64,000 bases of DNA from an uncultured Bacteroidales bacterium (GTDB lineage Bacteria > Bacteroidota > Bacteroidia > Bacteroidales > CAIWKO01), in contig CAIWKO010000004.1 of NCBI GenBank assembly GCA_903913285.1, positions 1 to 64,000 on the forward strand. Reading direction: 5' to 3'. The notes beneath the pieces were generated by a model. That model ran no database searches. It had not been told where the DNA came from and saw only the letters and a program-made list of their open reading frames with translations. Shown in pieces: positions 16,385-28,100 of the stretch. How positions within the stretch are numbered: the stretch's first letter is position 1; each line of letters opens with the position of its first letter. The translations under genes were made by a program, and so were the position numbers.

Positions 16385-17492
16385 ATTTCTGTAGTAATGA
16401 AATCAGAATTTTTTCTTCGGATTCCCAGTTAAGTGATTCAGATGCAAGTATAAGATTTTTTTTCCAAATTTCACGCATTTTTACATCTTCCAACATATAT
16501 TGGATTTTGTCAGCAATATGTTTAGGGTCATGTGAATCAATAATGCATCCGATTTGATATTCGTCGATTATTTTTTTTATTTCAGGAAGCGAGGATGCAA
16601 GAATAGGTATAAAAGCATTTATATAATCGAAAATTTTATTGGGTAAACTAAAACGGTAGTTGATATTAGTATCCTTATCGAGTGAAAGCCCGATATCTGC
16701 ACTGGCTGTGTAATGAAATAATTGTTCAGGAGATTGTTTGGGAATGAATAAGATTTTATCCAGAAATTCCGGTTTTTTGGATGTTTCTTTTAAAATTGGT
16801 ATTACATCTCCATCTCCAACGATTAGTAAAACTGCATTTTCAAGATATTGCATCGCCTCCAATGCTTCTTCCGAACCTCTTTGTATATTTATTCCTGCAC
16901 CTTGTAAAATAATGAGATGTTTGTCTTCGGGCAAACCGAGTTCTAGTCGGGTTTTAACAGAACTATGTGTTTGAATTGGTGAAATATTCCTAACGACAGT
17001 AATGTCTTTATGATATTCATTTTGATATAATGCTGCAATAGAACTATTAACGGTAATAATATCGTTTAGTTTTGGAAAAATGGAACGTTCAATTCTTTTC
17101 CAAAATTTCTGAATCTTTGGTCGATCAATTAGTTCAGGAACATCAGTGAAATATTCGTGACTGTCGTATACTAAAGGAATCTTTTTTATGCGTGAAACCC
17201 AATAGTTAGGTAAAAGCGTATCCAGGTCGTTTGAAAAAAGAAGGTCAGTTTTTTTAAAGAGGAGCAATAAAAATAAACGGATATTATAAAAACTATAAAA
17301 TAAGGGCCCTTTTTCAAATAGCATATTAAACCTGTAAGTGCGGTAGTTTCGTTTTTGTAATTCGTAACTGTTCTTTTTCCTTCTTCCTACCAAAAATACA
17401 TCAAATCCTAATTTAACCAAAGTATTACATGTTTTGTTTACACGTTGGTCCGTACTAAGATCATTAATGACTGATACAATAGCTTTTTTCAA
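16377..17492 (-). CDS. Glycosyltransferase family 4
   Basis: 371 residues of GT-B layout. The N-terminal part includes NDLSTDQRVNKTCNTLVKLGFDVFLVGR and SNDLDTLLPNYW; the C-terminal part has LIILQGAGINIQRGSEEALEAM, VLLIVGDGDVIP and DIGLSLDKDTNINYRFSLPNKIFDYINAFIP, the nucleotide-sugar binding region of GT4-like enzymes. The start codon is TTG (complement of 17490-17492), only about 11 bases downstream of the -7 box TATCTTTG at 17504-17511, so the transcript is nearly leaderless. It heads a two-gene unit with the glycosyltransferase that overlaps its 3' end. Probable role in lipopolysaccharide or capsule glycan assembly at the cytoplasmic face of the inner membrane. Confidence 0.82.
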   Translation of the reverse strand: MKKAIVSVINDLSTDQRVNKTCNTLVKLGFDVFLVGRRKKNSYELQKRNYRTYRFNMLFEKGPLFYSFYNIRLFLLLLFKKTDLLFSNDLDTLLPNYWVSRIKKIPLVYDSHEYFTDVPELIDRPKIQKFWKRIERSIFPKLNDIITVNSSIAALYQNEYHKDITVVRNISPIQTHSSVKTRLELGLPEDKHLIILQGAGINIQRGSEEALEAMQYLENAVLLIVGDGDVIPILKETSKKPEFLDKILFIPKQSPEQLFHYTASADIGLSLDKDTNINYRFSLPNKIFDYINAFIPILASSLPEIKKIIDEYQIGCIIDSHDPKHIADKIQYMLEDVKMREIWKKNLILASESLNWESEEKILISLLQKYA

Positions 17493-17503
17493 ATTTTTTT
17501 ATA

Positions 17504-17511
17504 CAAAGATA
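17504..17511 (-). promoter_or_regulatory. -7 element of the glycosyltransferase pair
   Basis: TATCTTTG on the minus strand, 11 bases before the TTG start at 17492. Confidence 0.6.
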
Positions 17512-17596
17512 AATGAATTTATTTTTCTTGAAAAGTTCAATCTCTGATAATTAACATAGAACTGAATAAAAAAAGCAGACCCATGTCTGCTTTATG

Positions 17597-17680
17597 TGCC
17601 CGGAACAGGACTCGAACCTGCACATCCTTACGAATACTAGTCCCTGAAACTAGCGCGTCTACCAATTCCGCCATCCGGGC
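17597..17680 (-). tRNA. tRNA-Leu (anticodon CAG)
   Basis: Minus-strand sequence folds as a class II tRNA: acceptor GCCCGGA with TCCGGGC, anticodon stem CTAGT/ACTAG with loop TTCAGGG (anticodon CAG), a variable arm and a T-loop GTTCGAGTC. No CCA is encoded after the discriminator A. Confidence 0.93.
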
Positions 17681-17732
17681 GTTTGTGATCTTCTTAATAT
17701 TAAACAGATAACGAAATAGGTTAGCTGTTTGT

Positions 17733-17819
17733 TGGTGCCCAGAACAAGACTTGAACTTGCACGTCCGTAAGGACACTACCCCCTCAAAGTAGCGTGTCTG
17801 CCAATTTCACCACCTGGGC
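17733..17819 (-). tRNA. tRNA-Leu (anticodon GAG)
   Basis: Minus-strand class II tRNA: acceptor GCCCAGG with TCTGGGC, anticodon stem CTACT/GGTAG with loop TTGAGGG (anticodon GAG), a long variable arm, T-loop GTTCAAGTC. CCA is encoded (complement of 17733-17735), unlike its neighbour. The two genes are tandem, 52 bases apart, and their sequences are similar enough to suggest an ancestral duplication. Confidence 0.92.
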
Positions 17820-17953
17820 AATCTTTGTGCAAAAGTAATTAAAAATCGTATTCAACAAAGCAATTACTTTAATTTTTGGAGAAAAGACTCATAATACTCT
17901 ACACGACAATATTTGATTAGCCGTGCAATAATAGTAATGACAATGATTCTATC

Positions 17954-19114
17954 TCATGGATCTTTAGCACCTTCAAATACATCAATTCTTTCGAGATAAT
18001 TTATCGAGTTCACGATATACTTATCTGCAGGTATCGATTTCCCAATATCAGTATCTTCTAATAGTTTAGTATTATCAAAAACATGACTGAGTTCAATAAA
18101 ATCTATATATGGACCCAAGCCTGCAAGAATTATCCTTAAATTTCCAACATTGACGAAGATCTCTTCCCAGTACTTCAAATATTTCTGGTAGCTGTATAAT
18201 TCACTGTCATGTTTTAAATTGTTTTTCGCCCAAAGTTTCATTTGATTTAGTAACTGTTTGTCAATAAATTCGTAATTGGGTCGATTTTTAAAATGTTTTT
18301 CTATTGATTTAGTAACTTTGAATGGTGTTGTGCATGAATTTTCTCCGGCTGAAATATGATACACCTGGTGATTTCTTTTTGCAAAAAGTAATTTTACGAT
18401 AGCTTCTGCACAATAATCAACAGAGATAATGTCAATTTTTGACTCCGGGTTAATTGGGACAAGTCTTAAAAGATCTATAGTAGCTAAAGCCCATAAAATA
18501 ACAGGTGATCTAGGATGTTTATTTTTACTGTCACCCATAATAATAGATGGTCGTGCTACCAAAATTTTATCTTCAGGGAGATATTGGTGCAATAATAACT
18601 CACCATGCATTTTAGTGTAAGTGTATTTTACCAGATGATTTGCAGCAAGGTTAGGAGATTCTTGCTCGAGAATTGTCCGGTTTGAAATGTCTTTACCACA
18701 AATTGTAGCTGTGCCAATATATAAAAATGTTTCAAGGCTTGCCAATTGCTTTGCCCAGATAAGAATCTTAATTAGACCTCCGATGTTGGTTTTTTCAACC
18801 ATATTATCGTAGATCTTAGAGAAAGATGTGTTAGCGGCTGAATGGATAATAACGCTAACATCTTTTAATATAGGGTTGTTTATTAATGAGGAACTAAGAT
18901 TATCATCAAAGAGATTCCCAATAACAGGGAACACCTTATTTCGATCAAAATAATCGTTGTGAAAATTAAAAACATGTTCAAGTCGCTGATAAGCGTCGGC
19001 TTCGTTTTTAGCCCGAATTAGACAGTAAATCTTATTTATTTCTTTATGTTTTGTAAGATTTACCAATAATTCTCCACCCACAAATCCGGTAGCTCCGGTG
19101 ATAAATATATTCAT
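17954..19114 (-). CDS. NAD(P)-dependent SDR, thioester-reductase/fatty acyl reductase-like
   Basis: 386 residues. The N-terminal Rossmann motif is ITGATGFVGGELL (residues 5-17), followed by LIRAKNEADAYQRLEHVF, the pattern of extended SDRs that reduce thioesters (NAD_binding_4, male-sterility type). The catalytic Tyr-Lys pair is YTYTKMHGE (about 184-192). These enzymes typically reduce acyl-CoA or carrier-bound acyl groups to aldehydes or alcohols; the substrate here is unknown. It starts 16 bases after the SMR transporter gene, so they are probably co-transcribed. No adenylation or carrier domain is attached, so it is a free-standing reductase. Confidence 0.78.
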   Translation of the reverse strand: MNIFITGATGFVGGELLVNLTKHKEINKIYCLIRAKNEADAYQRLEHVFNFHNDYFDRNKVFPVIGNLFDDNLSSSLINNPILKDVSVIIHSAANTSFSKIYDNMVEKTNIGGLIKILIWAKQLASLETFLYIGTATICGKDISNRTILEQESPNLAANHLVKYTYTKMHGELLLHQYLPEDKILVARPSIIMGDSKNKHPRSPVILWALATIDLLRLVPINPESKIDIISVDYCAEAIVKLLFAKRNHQVYHISAGENSCTTPFKVTKSIEKHFKNRPNYEFIDKQLLNQMKLWAKNNLKHDSELYSYQKYLKYWEEIFVNVGNLRIILAGLGPYIDFIELSHVFDNTKLLEDTDIGKSIPADKYIVNSINYLERIDVFEGAKDP

Positions 19115-19130
19115 AAAATAATTTTGTTAA

Positions 19131-19445
19131 TTAATCAAGTAGTTCAAGGCCAATAATTCCTATAATAATAAGACATAATGATACAACTTTGGCTATTGAA
19201 ACAGAATCATGAAACCAAATAATCCCAATAAGTGCAATTAACGCTGTTCCCGCACCTGCCCATATTGCATAAGCAATGCTTACTTCCATTTTTTTTAATA
19301 CCAGTACAAGTACAGCCAAGCTTAATCCATAAAATACAAATACTAATATAGAAGGAATGAGTTTAGTAAAACCTTCTGCATACTTCATGCAAATTGTTCC
19401 TAAAACTTCAAAAACTATACCAAATGAAAGTACTAACCATTTCAT
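19131..19445 (-). CDS. SMR-family small multidrug transporter
   Basis: 104 residues in four transmembrane helices, the standard size for EmrE/SugE/Gdx-type proteins. The essential membrane glutamate is Glu13 in FEVLGTICMKYAEGF, and the conserved helix-3 motif AYAIWAGAGTALIALIG is present. These proteins act as antiparallel or parallel dimers exchanging protons for cationic drugs or guanidinium. Which substrate class applies cannot be decided. It lies just upstream of the SDR gene. Confidence 0.92.
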   Translation of the reverse strand: MKWLVLSFGIVFEVLGTICMKYAEGFTKLIPSILVFVFYGLSLAVLVLVLKKMEVSIAYAIWAGAGTALIALIGIIWFHDSVSIAKVVSLCLIIIGIIGLELLD

Positions 19446-19701
19446 CTCTATACTTATATTTTCTTATTATTTAAGGATAATTATTAATTTAAATTTCTTA
19501 TCAATCCTTTTAATTCATTAGAGCGAAGAAATGTTCTTTTTATTATACTTTTATGAATAAATATTTTAAAAATATCTTTCGTGCTCGTTATTCAAAAATT
19601 CAAATCCCGACCAAAGATATGAATTTTTATAAACTTGTAGCTTTTTGACCTTGCCTGGGAGATTTGGATTCGCTAATTAATGAAACAAGGAATAAGTAAT
19701 T
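19446..19701. other. Intergenic stretch without recognised features
   Basis: AT-rich spacer between the SMR gene start and the terminator of the PepSY-like gene. I see no open frame, RNA structure or promoter that I would support, although the SMR gene must be transcribed from somewhere in its right part. Confidence 0.5.
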
Positions 19702-19730
19702 TATAAAAAAAAACCGGGCTGAAGCCCGGT
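19702..19730 (-). terminator. Terminator of the PepSY-like gene
   Basis: Stem ACCGGGC/GCCCGGT with a TGAA-type tetraloop (19713-19730). On the minus strand it is followed by eight or more T. Confidence 0.85.
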
Positions 19731-19764
19731 AAAACACATAAAAGAACGTGGGTGTTAAAAATAA

Positions 19765-20082
19765 TTACTTTGTTTCAGTTTTAGGTTTTGTTGTTGTGGG
19801 TTTTGTAGTAGTTGGTTTATTATTCTCTGTTTTCAGAAAAGCACCTTTATCATTATATACCAAAGTAATTTTTGAAGTTTCTTTTTGTGCGATAACTTCA
19901 AAGGTAATTACTTTATTAGTTTCTACTTTGAAAGCACTCTTAATTAGATAGCCCGGGTAATTTTTTGTAATATGACTTGTAATCTCTTTTTTCAGATCAG
20001 TAGTTTTCATTGCTGTTCTTGTTTGTGCACTTGCATAACCAACAAACAGTATTGCAATCATTAATACAAATAACTTTTTCAT
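19765..20082 (-). CDS. Small periplasmic PepSY-like protein
   Basis: 105 residues. Signal peptide MKKLFVLMIAILFVGYASA is cleaved before Gln. The mature part (LKKEITSHITKNYPGYLIKSAFKVETNKVITFEVIAQKETSKITLVYNDKGAFLKTE) has the one-helix-plus-sheet pattern of PepSY-like/DUF2874 proteins, related in fold to beta-lactamase inhibitor protein. The tail is Thr/Pro/Lys-rich (TTTKPTTTKPKTETK). It has its own terminator and lies 89 bases downstream of a two-component system on the same strand. PepSY-like proteins often accompany sensor kinases, so it could be a target or periplasmic partner; that is inference. Confidence 0.72.
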   Translation of the reverse strand: MKKLFVLMIAILFVGYASAQTRTAMKTTDLKKEITSHITKNYPGYLIKSAFKVETNKVITFEVIAQKETSKITLVYNDKGAFLKTENNKPTTTKPTTTKPKTETK

Positions 20083-20171
20083 CGTTTTAAAAATTAAATT
20101 AATAACGGTACAAAATTATACTTCAATTCTGAAGAAAATTTGTAGTTAAAAATATTAATAAATAAATCTTG

Positions 20172-21440
20172 TTATTTTTTATAAAAAAACACTTGTAGAG
20201 TGTGGTAACGGTCAGCGTAAGAATATTCTATAAACAAATTGTTTGTATCAACAATCTTTTTTACAATTGCTAAACCTAAACCAAGAGAATCCGGTTTGGA
20301 TTTGTCTTTGCTGAACCTTTGAAATAGTTCATCGGGATTAATACAAAGTTCTTTACCGGTATTTGAAATATAAAGCTCCGATTTTCTTATTTTGATAATA
20401 ATTTCACCATTATTCAGATTATGCTTTATAGAATTGCTTAATAAGTTCGTCAATAAAATATCGGCCAGAGTCGGATTAATATCTACATCAAGTTCGTTTT
20501 GATATTCTTTGGTTACGCTAATTCCCTTTTCACTAATTAGTTCTGCAAAGTTCTCTAATAGTTTATCAAGTAAGAAATTAATGCTGACTTTTTTTGTTTC
20601 ATTGAATTGTAAACTTTCTATCCGCGTTATTAATACCAAAGCCCGACTCATTTTAGATAGCCGATTAGTTGAATCATAAATTGATTGGATCAAAGCCAAT
20701 TGCTCTCCACTAAGTGTTTCATCCTGAATGATCAATTCTAACTTTGCTCTGATAATTGACAAAGGGGTTTGCATTTCGTGTGAAGCATTTTCAGTAAATT
20801 CTTTGAGGCTAATAAAGTCGGTATAAATTTTTTCAGACATTATATTCAACACTTCGTTCAGCAGGGTAAATTCTTTGGTTTTTGTTTTTGGTAATTTAAG
20901 TCCAGGGCTTCTGGCTATCTGATAATTTTTTAAAATTCCTAAAGTTGTATAAAAAGGAGTTAGTAACTTTCGGGAAATAAAGAAATTCACCAGCATCATA
21001 ATTGCCAGTAAGGAGAAGAACAGGAACAACATTAAAATTAATATATCTCTGATTAAATCTCCTTTATTGATGAGTGATTTGCTTACATCTATTTTATAGG
21101 TTTTGGTATATAGATGGATGATTGATTCGAGTGTTCGGAATGGTATAAAATGGTTTTCGATACTATCAAATATCAAGGTATCACTTATCTTTTGAAAGGG
21201 ATAATCAACTTCGTCGTTATTTTCGACTTTAATTTGATTCTCGAAGCTTGTATAAAACTCCGGGATGGTGTCAGAAACCATTAGTTTTTGAATAATACGA
21301 TCTTTTTCAAGTTTAAGACTTTGATCAACTTCCTGGTAAATTTGCGTTTTCAGGTTGTAATAAAAGATAATACCACCCATAGTGAATGTTCCTAATGATA
21401 CTAGTAGCAGCAAATAAATATTTTTTACGAGGAGTTTCAT
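20172..21440 (-). CDS. Sensor histidine kinase
   Basis: 422 residues. Two transmembrane helices (about 9-28 and 132-156) flank a periplasmic domain of about 100 residues. The H-box is ENASHEMQTPLSII with phosphoacceptor His221. The N-box (LLTNLLSNSIKHN) and G-box (DSLGLGLAIVKKIV) are intact, so the kinase should be active. The periplasmic sensor domain has no recognisable fold. It overlaps the response regulator by 4 bases (21437-21440), which indicates a coupled pair. Signal unknown. Confidence 0.92.
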   Translation of the reverse strand: MKLLVKNIYLLLLVSLGTFTMGGIIFYYNLKTQIYQEVDQSLKLEKDRIIQKLMVSDTIPEFYTSFENQIKVENNDEVDYPFQKISDTLIFDSIENHFIPFRTLESIIHLYTKTYKIDVSKSLINKGDLIRDILILMLFLFFSLLAIMMLVNFFISRKLLTPFYTTLGILKNYQIARSPGLKLPKTKTKEFTLLNEVLNIMSEKIYTDFISLKEFTENASHEMQTPLSIIRAKLELIIQDETLSGEQLALIQSIYDSTNRLSKMSRALVLITRIESLQFNETKKVSINFLLDKLLENFAELISEKGISVTKEYQNELDVDINPTLADILLTNLLSNSIKHNLNNGEIIIKIRKSELYISNTGKELCINPDELFQRFSKDKSKPDSLGLGLAIVKKIVDTNNLFIEYSYADRYHTLQVFFYKK

Positions 21441-22114
21441 AGGGTGGCAAATTTATATCCCATTCCATAAATAGTTCGGATATAATCGTTATTAGTTTTT
21501 TCGAGAATTTTTTTACGCAGGTTTTTAATGTGGGTGTAAATAAAATCGAACGAATCGGCCATGTCCATTTCGTCGCCCCAAAGATGTTCGGCTATAGATT
21601 CTTTTGTAATGATGCGGTTTTTGTTTGAGATGAAAAATAACAGAAGTTCATATTCTTTTCGGGTGAGAATTATGAGTTCTTCGTTTACGAATACTTCGGC
21701 TGAGTCGGGCAGTATTTTTATTTCGTTCAGTAAGATTTCGTTTTTGCCTTCGAAAGATTTTCTTCTGATAATTGATTTGATACGTGCATTCAATTCGGAG
21801 AGATGGAATGGCTTGGTTAGATAGTCGTCGGCACCCGTTTCTAATCCAATTATTTTATCGTCGAGGGCGCTGCGGGCAGAAACTATGATTATGCCTGTTT
21901 GGCTGCCGAGTTTTTTTAATTCCTTAATTATATTAAGCCCGTTGCCATCGGGTAGGGTCAGGTCCACAATAAGGCAATCATAGTGATAGAGGTTTATTTT
22001 TTCCTGAGCGGCATCATAAGTTTGGGCAGTTTCGCATACGAAACCTCCTTTTTCGAGAAAATCGGAAATGGATTCTGATAATACTTTTTCGTCTTCAACA
22101 ATCAATATTTTCAT
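21437..22114 (-). CDS. OmpR/PhoB-family response regulator
   Basis: 225 residues. The receiver domain has acidic pocket Glu7-Asp8, phosphoacceptor Asp51 (LIVDLTLPDG), Ser79 (VSA) and Lys101 (LTKPFH). The winged-helix DNA-binding domain follows (about 125-225: LTRKEYELLLFFISNKNRIITKESIAEHLWG and RTIYGMGYKFATL). It is the first gene of the pair with the histidine kinase. Targets are unknown, but the adjacent PepSY-like gene is a natural candidate. Confidence 0.93.
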   Translation of the reverse strand: MKILIVEDEKVLSESISDFLEKGGFVCETAQTYDAAQEKINLYHYDCLIVDLTLPDGNGLNIIKELKKLGSQTGIIIVSARSALDDKIIGLETGADDYLTKPFHLSELNARIKSIIRRKSFEGKNEILLNEIKILPDSAEVFVNEELIILTRKEYELLLFFISNKNRIITKESIAEHLWGDEMDMADSFDFIYTHIKNLRKKILEKTNNDYIRTIYGMGYKFATL

Positions 22115-22210
22115 TTTTCCGCCTAATATATTTCTTGTTCTTCTTTTTTAATTAAAAAACGAACCGAAAAGCCGATTATTTTTTGTGTTAAATAAATTAA
22201 GTAGCCAAAA

Positions 22211-23425
22211 TTAATATTTTCGTTTTTGTTTTGGTCTATTTGAGTGACTTCTTGCAGGGTTGTGATATTTTTTTGTGGGTGCATATTCGGGACCCTGGCC
22301 AAACTGTGAAGGAACGATACCTTTGTAAACTTCTTCGCCAAGCAGTTTTTCGATCTCTGCAAATTTTTGTTGTTCTTTTTGGTTAATAAATGTAATGGCA
22401 ACTCCGTCGGATTCGGCCCGTGCGGTGCGACCAATGCGATGTATGTAATCTTCGCCGTCGTGAGGGACATCATAATTTATCACCAGGTCGATATCTTCTA
22501 CATCGATACCTCGCGACAAAATATCTGTTGCCACCAGTACGTGTATGTTCCGGTTGCGAAAATCGAGCAGCACCTGTTCGCGGGTTTTTTGATCCAGATC
22601 GGAATGTATTTCGGCAACTTTCAATCCGGTTTGTTTGAGTTCGCGGCTCACTTGTTTGGTGCTGCTTTTGGTGGAGCAAAATATCAGTACGCAGCGAAGT
22701 TTATCTGATTTCAGCGTGTGGACGGTTAATGGAATCTTTTGAGCATCGTGAACGCAATAGGCAATCTGCAATATTTTTTCGGCCGGTTTTGAAACCGATA
22801 GTGAAATTTCCAGAGGGTTGACGAGGATTTTTTGTGCCAGTTGTTTTATTTCGCGAGGCATGGTGGCGGCAAACAAAAGGTTTTGGCGTTTGGCGGGCAA
22901 GTGTTGTATGATCTTCATCAGATCGTCGAAGAAACCCATGTCGAGCATGCGATCGGCTTCGTCGAGTATCAAGAACTTCAGGTGCGAGAAGTCGGCGTAT
23001 CCCTGATTCAGATGGGCTATCATGCGGCCCGGAGTGCAAATCACCACGTCGGCGCCATCGATGAGCGATTGTTTTTCGCGTTCGAAAGATGCTCCGTCGG
23101 TGCCGCCATAAATTGCCACCGAACTCACAGGTGTGAAATAAGAGAAGCCTTCCATTTGCTGATCAATTTGAACGGCAAGTTCACGCGTAGGTACTATAAC
23201 CAATGCTTTTATAAAATTGTCGGGAGGCGAAGCAATGATGTTGTTGATAACAGGCAACAGAAATGCAGCCGTTTTGCCGGTGCCGGTTTGGGCCGATCCC
23301 ATCAGATCGCTGCCGTTCATTATTATTGGGATGGTTTGTTGTTGGATTGGAGTGGCACTTTCGTAGCCTATGGCATTTATTCCTTCAAGTAGTTGTGTGT
23401 TGAAGCCAAATTCGTCGAATTTCAA
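22211..23425 (-). CDS. DEAD-box ATP-dependent RNA helicase (RhlE-like)
   Basis: 404 residues with all DEAD-box motifs: Q-motif (YESATPIQQQ), [36 protein letters not shown] in place of SAT, ATDILSRGIDV and HRIGRTARA. The C-terminal tail is short and basic (HSNRPKQKRKY). Acts in RNA remodelling such as ribosome assembly or mRNA decay. The frame is open further upstream, but that region contains the -7 box TACCTTTG (23440-23447). The start is therefore probably the TTG at 23425 (protein beginning KFDEFGFN), leaving a leader of about ten bases. No in-frame ATG exists before the Q-motif. Confidence 0.9.
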   Translation of the reverse strand: MKFDEFGFNTQLLEGINAIGYESATPIQQQTIPIIMNGSDLMGSAQTGTGKTAAFLLPVINNIIASPPDNFIKALVIVPTRELAVQIDQQMEGFSYFTPVSSVAIYGGTDGASFEREKQSLIDGADVVICTPGRMIAHLNQGYADFSHLKFLILDEADRMLDMGFFDDLMKIIQHLPAKRQNLLFAATMPREIKQLAQKILVNPLEISLSVSKPAEKILQIAYCVHDAQKIPLTVHTLKSDKLRCVLIFCSTKSSTKQVSRELKQTGLKVAEIHSDLDQKTREQVLLDFRNRNIHVLVATDILSRGIDVEDIDLVINYDVPHDGEDYIHRIGRTARAESDGVAITFINQKEQQKFAEIEKLLGEEVYKGIVPSQFGQGPEYAPTKKYHNPARSHSNRPKQKRKY

Positions 23426-23439
23426 AGTATATTTTTTTG

Positions 23440-23447
23440 CAAAGGTA
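23440..23447 (-). promoter_or_regulatory. -7 element of the DEAD-box helicase gene; decides its start
   Basis: TACCTTTG on the minus strand lies inside the longest open frame, so translation has to begin downstream of it. Confidence 0.7.
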
Positions 23448-23554
23448 AGCAAATAAATTGGTTTGGTCTATTCAATCAGGAAGGATACCCTTATAGATAT
23501 CCCGGAAGACGATAAGAAGATGCCGGATATGATACTGAATATTGCAGCAATGAC

Positions 23555-24529
23555 TTAGTAATATTGTTTGTTGATAAGATACGATTGCACGTAATCGTCA
23601 ATTCCTTCTTCCAGCGAGGCAAATTCAAGATCATAGCCGATGGAGTGCAATTTGGCCATTTTGGCTTCGGTGAAATATTGATATTTATCGCGGATATCAA
23701 GAGGTGTGTCGATAAAATCGATCTTGGGTTCCAGGCGCATCGCCAAAAAAGTGTTGGTCACCAGATCCAAAAATGTGCGTGCTTCGCCGGTTCCCAAATT
23801 GTAGATCCCGGAGTTTTTTTGATTCAGATAAAAGAACAGACACACTTTCACCACGTCTTTCACATAAATGAAGTCGCGTTTTTGATGCCCGTTTTCAATC
23901 CCTTCTTTGTGCGATTTGAACAGTTGCATACGGCCGGTTTCGTTGATCTGGTTAAAAGCATGAAACACCACCGAAGCCATGCGCCCTTTGTGATATTCGT
24001 TCGGACCGTAAACGTTGAAAAACTTCAAACCGGCCCAAAACGGGGGAGTGGTGGTTTGGGTTAACACCCATTTGTCGAAATCGTTTTTCGATTCACCGTA
24101 AGGATTCAGGGGTTTCAACTGTGGAATCAGACTTTCGTTGTCGTCATACCCCAACTCGCCCAAACCATAGGTGGCAGCCGAAGATGCATACACCAAAGGG
24201 ATATTAAATTCGGTGCATAATTGCCAGACGCTTTTCGAATAGTTGAGGTTGAGCTCATCAAAAACCGATTTGTTAAATTCGGTAGTGTCGGTTCGGGCGC
24301 CCAAATGAAAAATAAATTCAACGTCGCGGTAGTTTTCGCGAAACCAATCGAAAAAAACATCGCGTTGCACATGATCGACGTAGGCCTTGCTGTCGATATT
24401 CACCAATTTGTAGCCTTTATAAAAATCATCAACAATAATAATGTTCTTGATGCCTTTGTTATTCAGCTTTGCCAGTAAACAACTGCCGATAAACCCTGCC
24501 GCTCCTGTTATAACAATTAATTTACTCAT
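23555..24529 (-). CDS. hldD: ADP-L-glycero-D-manno-heptose-6-epimerase
   Basis: 324 residues. NAD(P)-binding motif TGAAGFIGSCL, catalytic-type serine and YxxxK (SSAATYG, NPYGESKNDFD), and the HldD-specific stretch FFNVYGPNEYHKGRMASV with HQKRDFIYVKDVV. The enzyme converts ADP-D-glycero-manno-heptose to the L-glycero form for the lipopolysaccharide inner core. Same strand as secA and 83 bases downstream of it, separated only by the heptanucleotide repeat, so it may be read through from secA or have a promoter in the repeat region. lpxB elsewhere in the window agrees with a lipid A/LPS envelope. Confidence 0.93.
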   Translation of the reverse strand: MSKLIVITGAAGFIGSCLLAKLNNKGIKNIIIVDDFYKGYKLVNIDSKAYVDHVQRDVFFDWFRENYRDVEFIFHLGARTDTTEFNKSVFDELNLNYSKSVWQLCTEFNIPLVYASSAATYGLGELGYDDNESLIPQLKPLNPYGESKNDFDKWVLTQTTTPPFWAGLKFFNVYGPNEYHKGRMASVVFHAFNQINETGRMQLFKSHKEGIENGHQKRDFIYVKDVVKVCLFFYLNQKNSGIYNLGTGEARTFLDLVTNTFLAMRLEPKIDFIDTPLDIRDKYQYFTEAKMAKLHSIGYDLEFASLEEGIDDYVQSYLINKQYY

Positions 24530-24540
24530 TTTCTTTCAGT

Positions 24541-24612
24541 GATTAGCGATTAGCGATTGGTGATTTGTAACTTATAACTCGTAACTCGTAACTTGTAACT
24601 AGTAACTAGTAA

Positions 24613-24617
<5 letters not shown>
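24541..24617. repeat. Heptanucleotide repeat array (11 units)
   Basis: Eleven successive 7-mers without phase loss: GATTAGC, GATTAGC, GATTGGT, GATTTGT, AACTTAT, AACTCGT, AACTCGT, AACTTGT, AACTAGT, AACTAGT, AACTATT. The unit changes gradually from GATTAGC to AACTCGT/AACTAGT while the period stays at 7. The array runs into the last codons of secA (stop at 24613-24615). It resembles short tandemly repeated sequences known from cyanobacteria and some Bacteroidota; function unknown. Confidence 0.85.
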
Positions 24618-27912
<3,295 letters not shown>

Positions 27913-27939
27913 TCTGATTGTAATTTTTGAACTAATCGA

Positions 27940-27947
27940 CAAAAGTA
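27940..27947 (-). promoter_or_regulatory. -7 element of secA
   Basis: TACTTTTG on the minus strand, 28 bases before the chosen secA ATG, which rules out the longer upstream frame. Confidence 0.7.
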
Positions 27948-28040
27948 CGCTAAATAAATGTGTCGGAGAAACGAAAAGTGAGGGAAATTTTGGGAAGTTG
28001 GAAGGGGGAAGTCGGAAGGGGTTAGTTTTTGCGAAACCAT

Positions 28041-28076
28041 AAAAAAACTTCCGAAACAAGTGTAACGGAAGTTTTT
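28041..28076 (-). terminator. Terminator of the gene at 28101-29075
   Basis: Stem AAAACTTCCG/CGGAAGTTTT (28044-28053 with 28066-28075) and a 12-base loop, followed on the minus strand by further T. It separates the hypothetical gene from secA. Confidence 0.8.
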
Positions 28077-28100
28077 CCACATGAGAACTAAAAAGAAAAT

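Noticed and set aside
17537-17776. Small minus-strand frame
   Set aside because: It overlaps both tRNA-Leu genes and is a chance reading.
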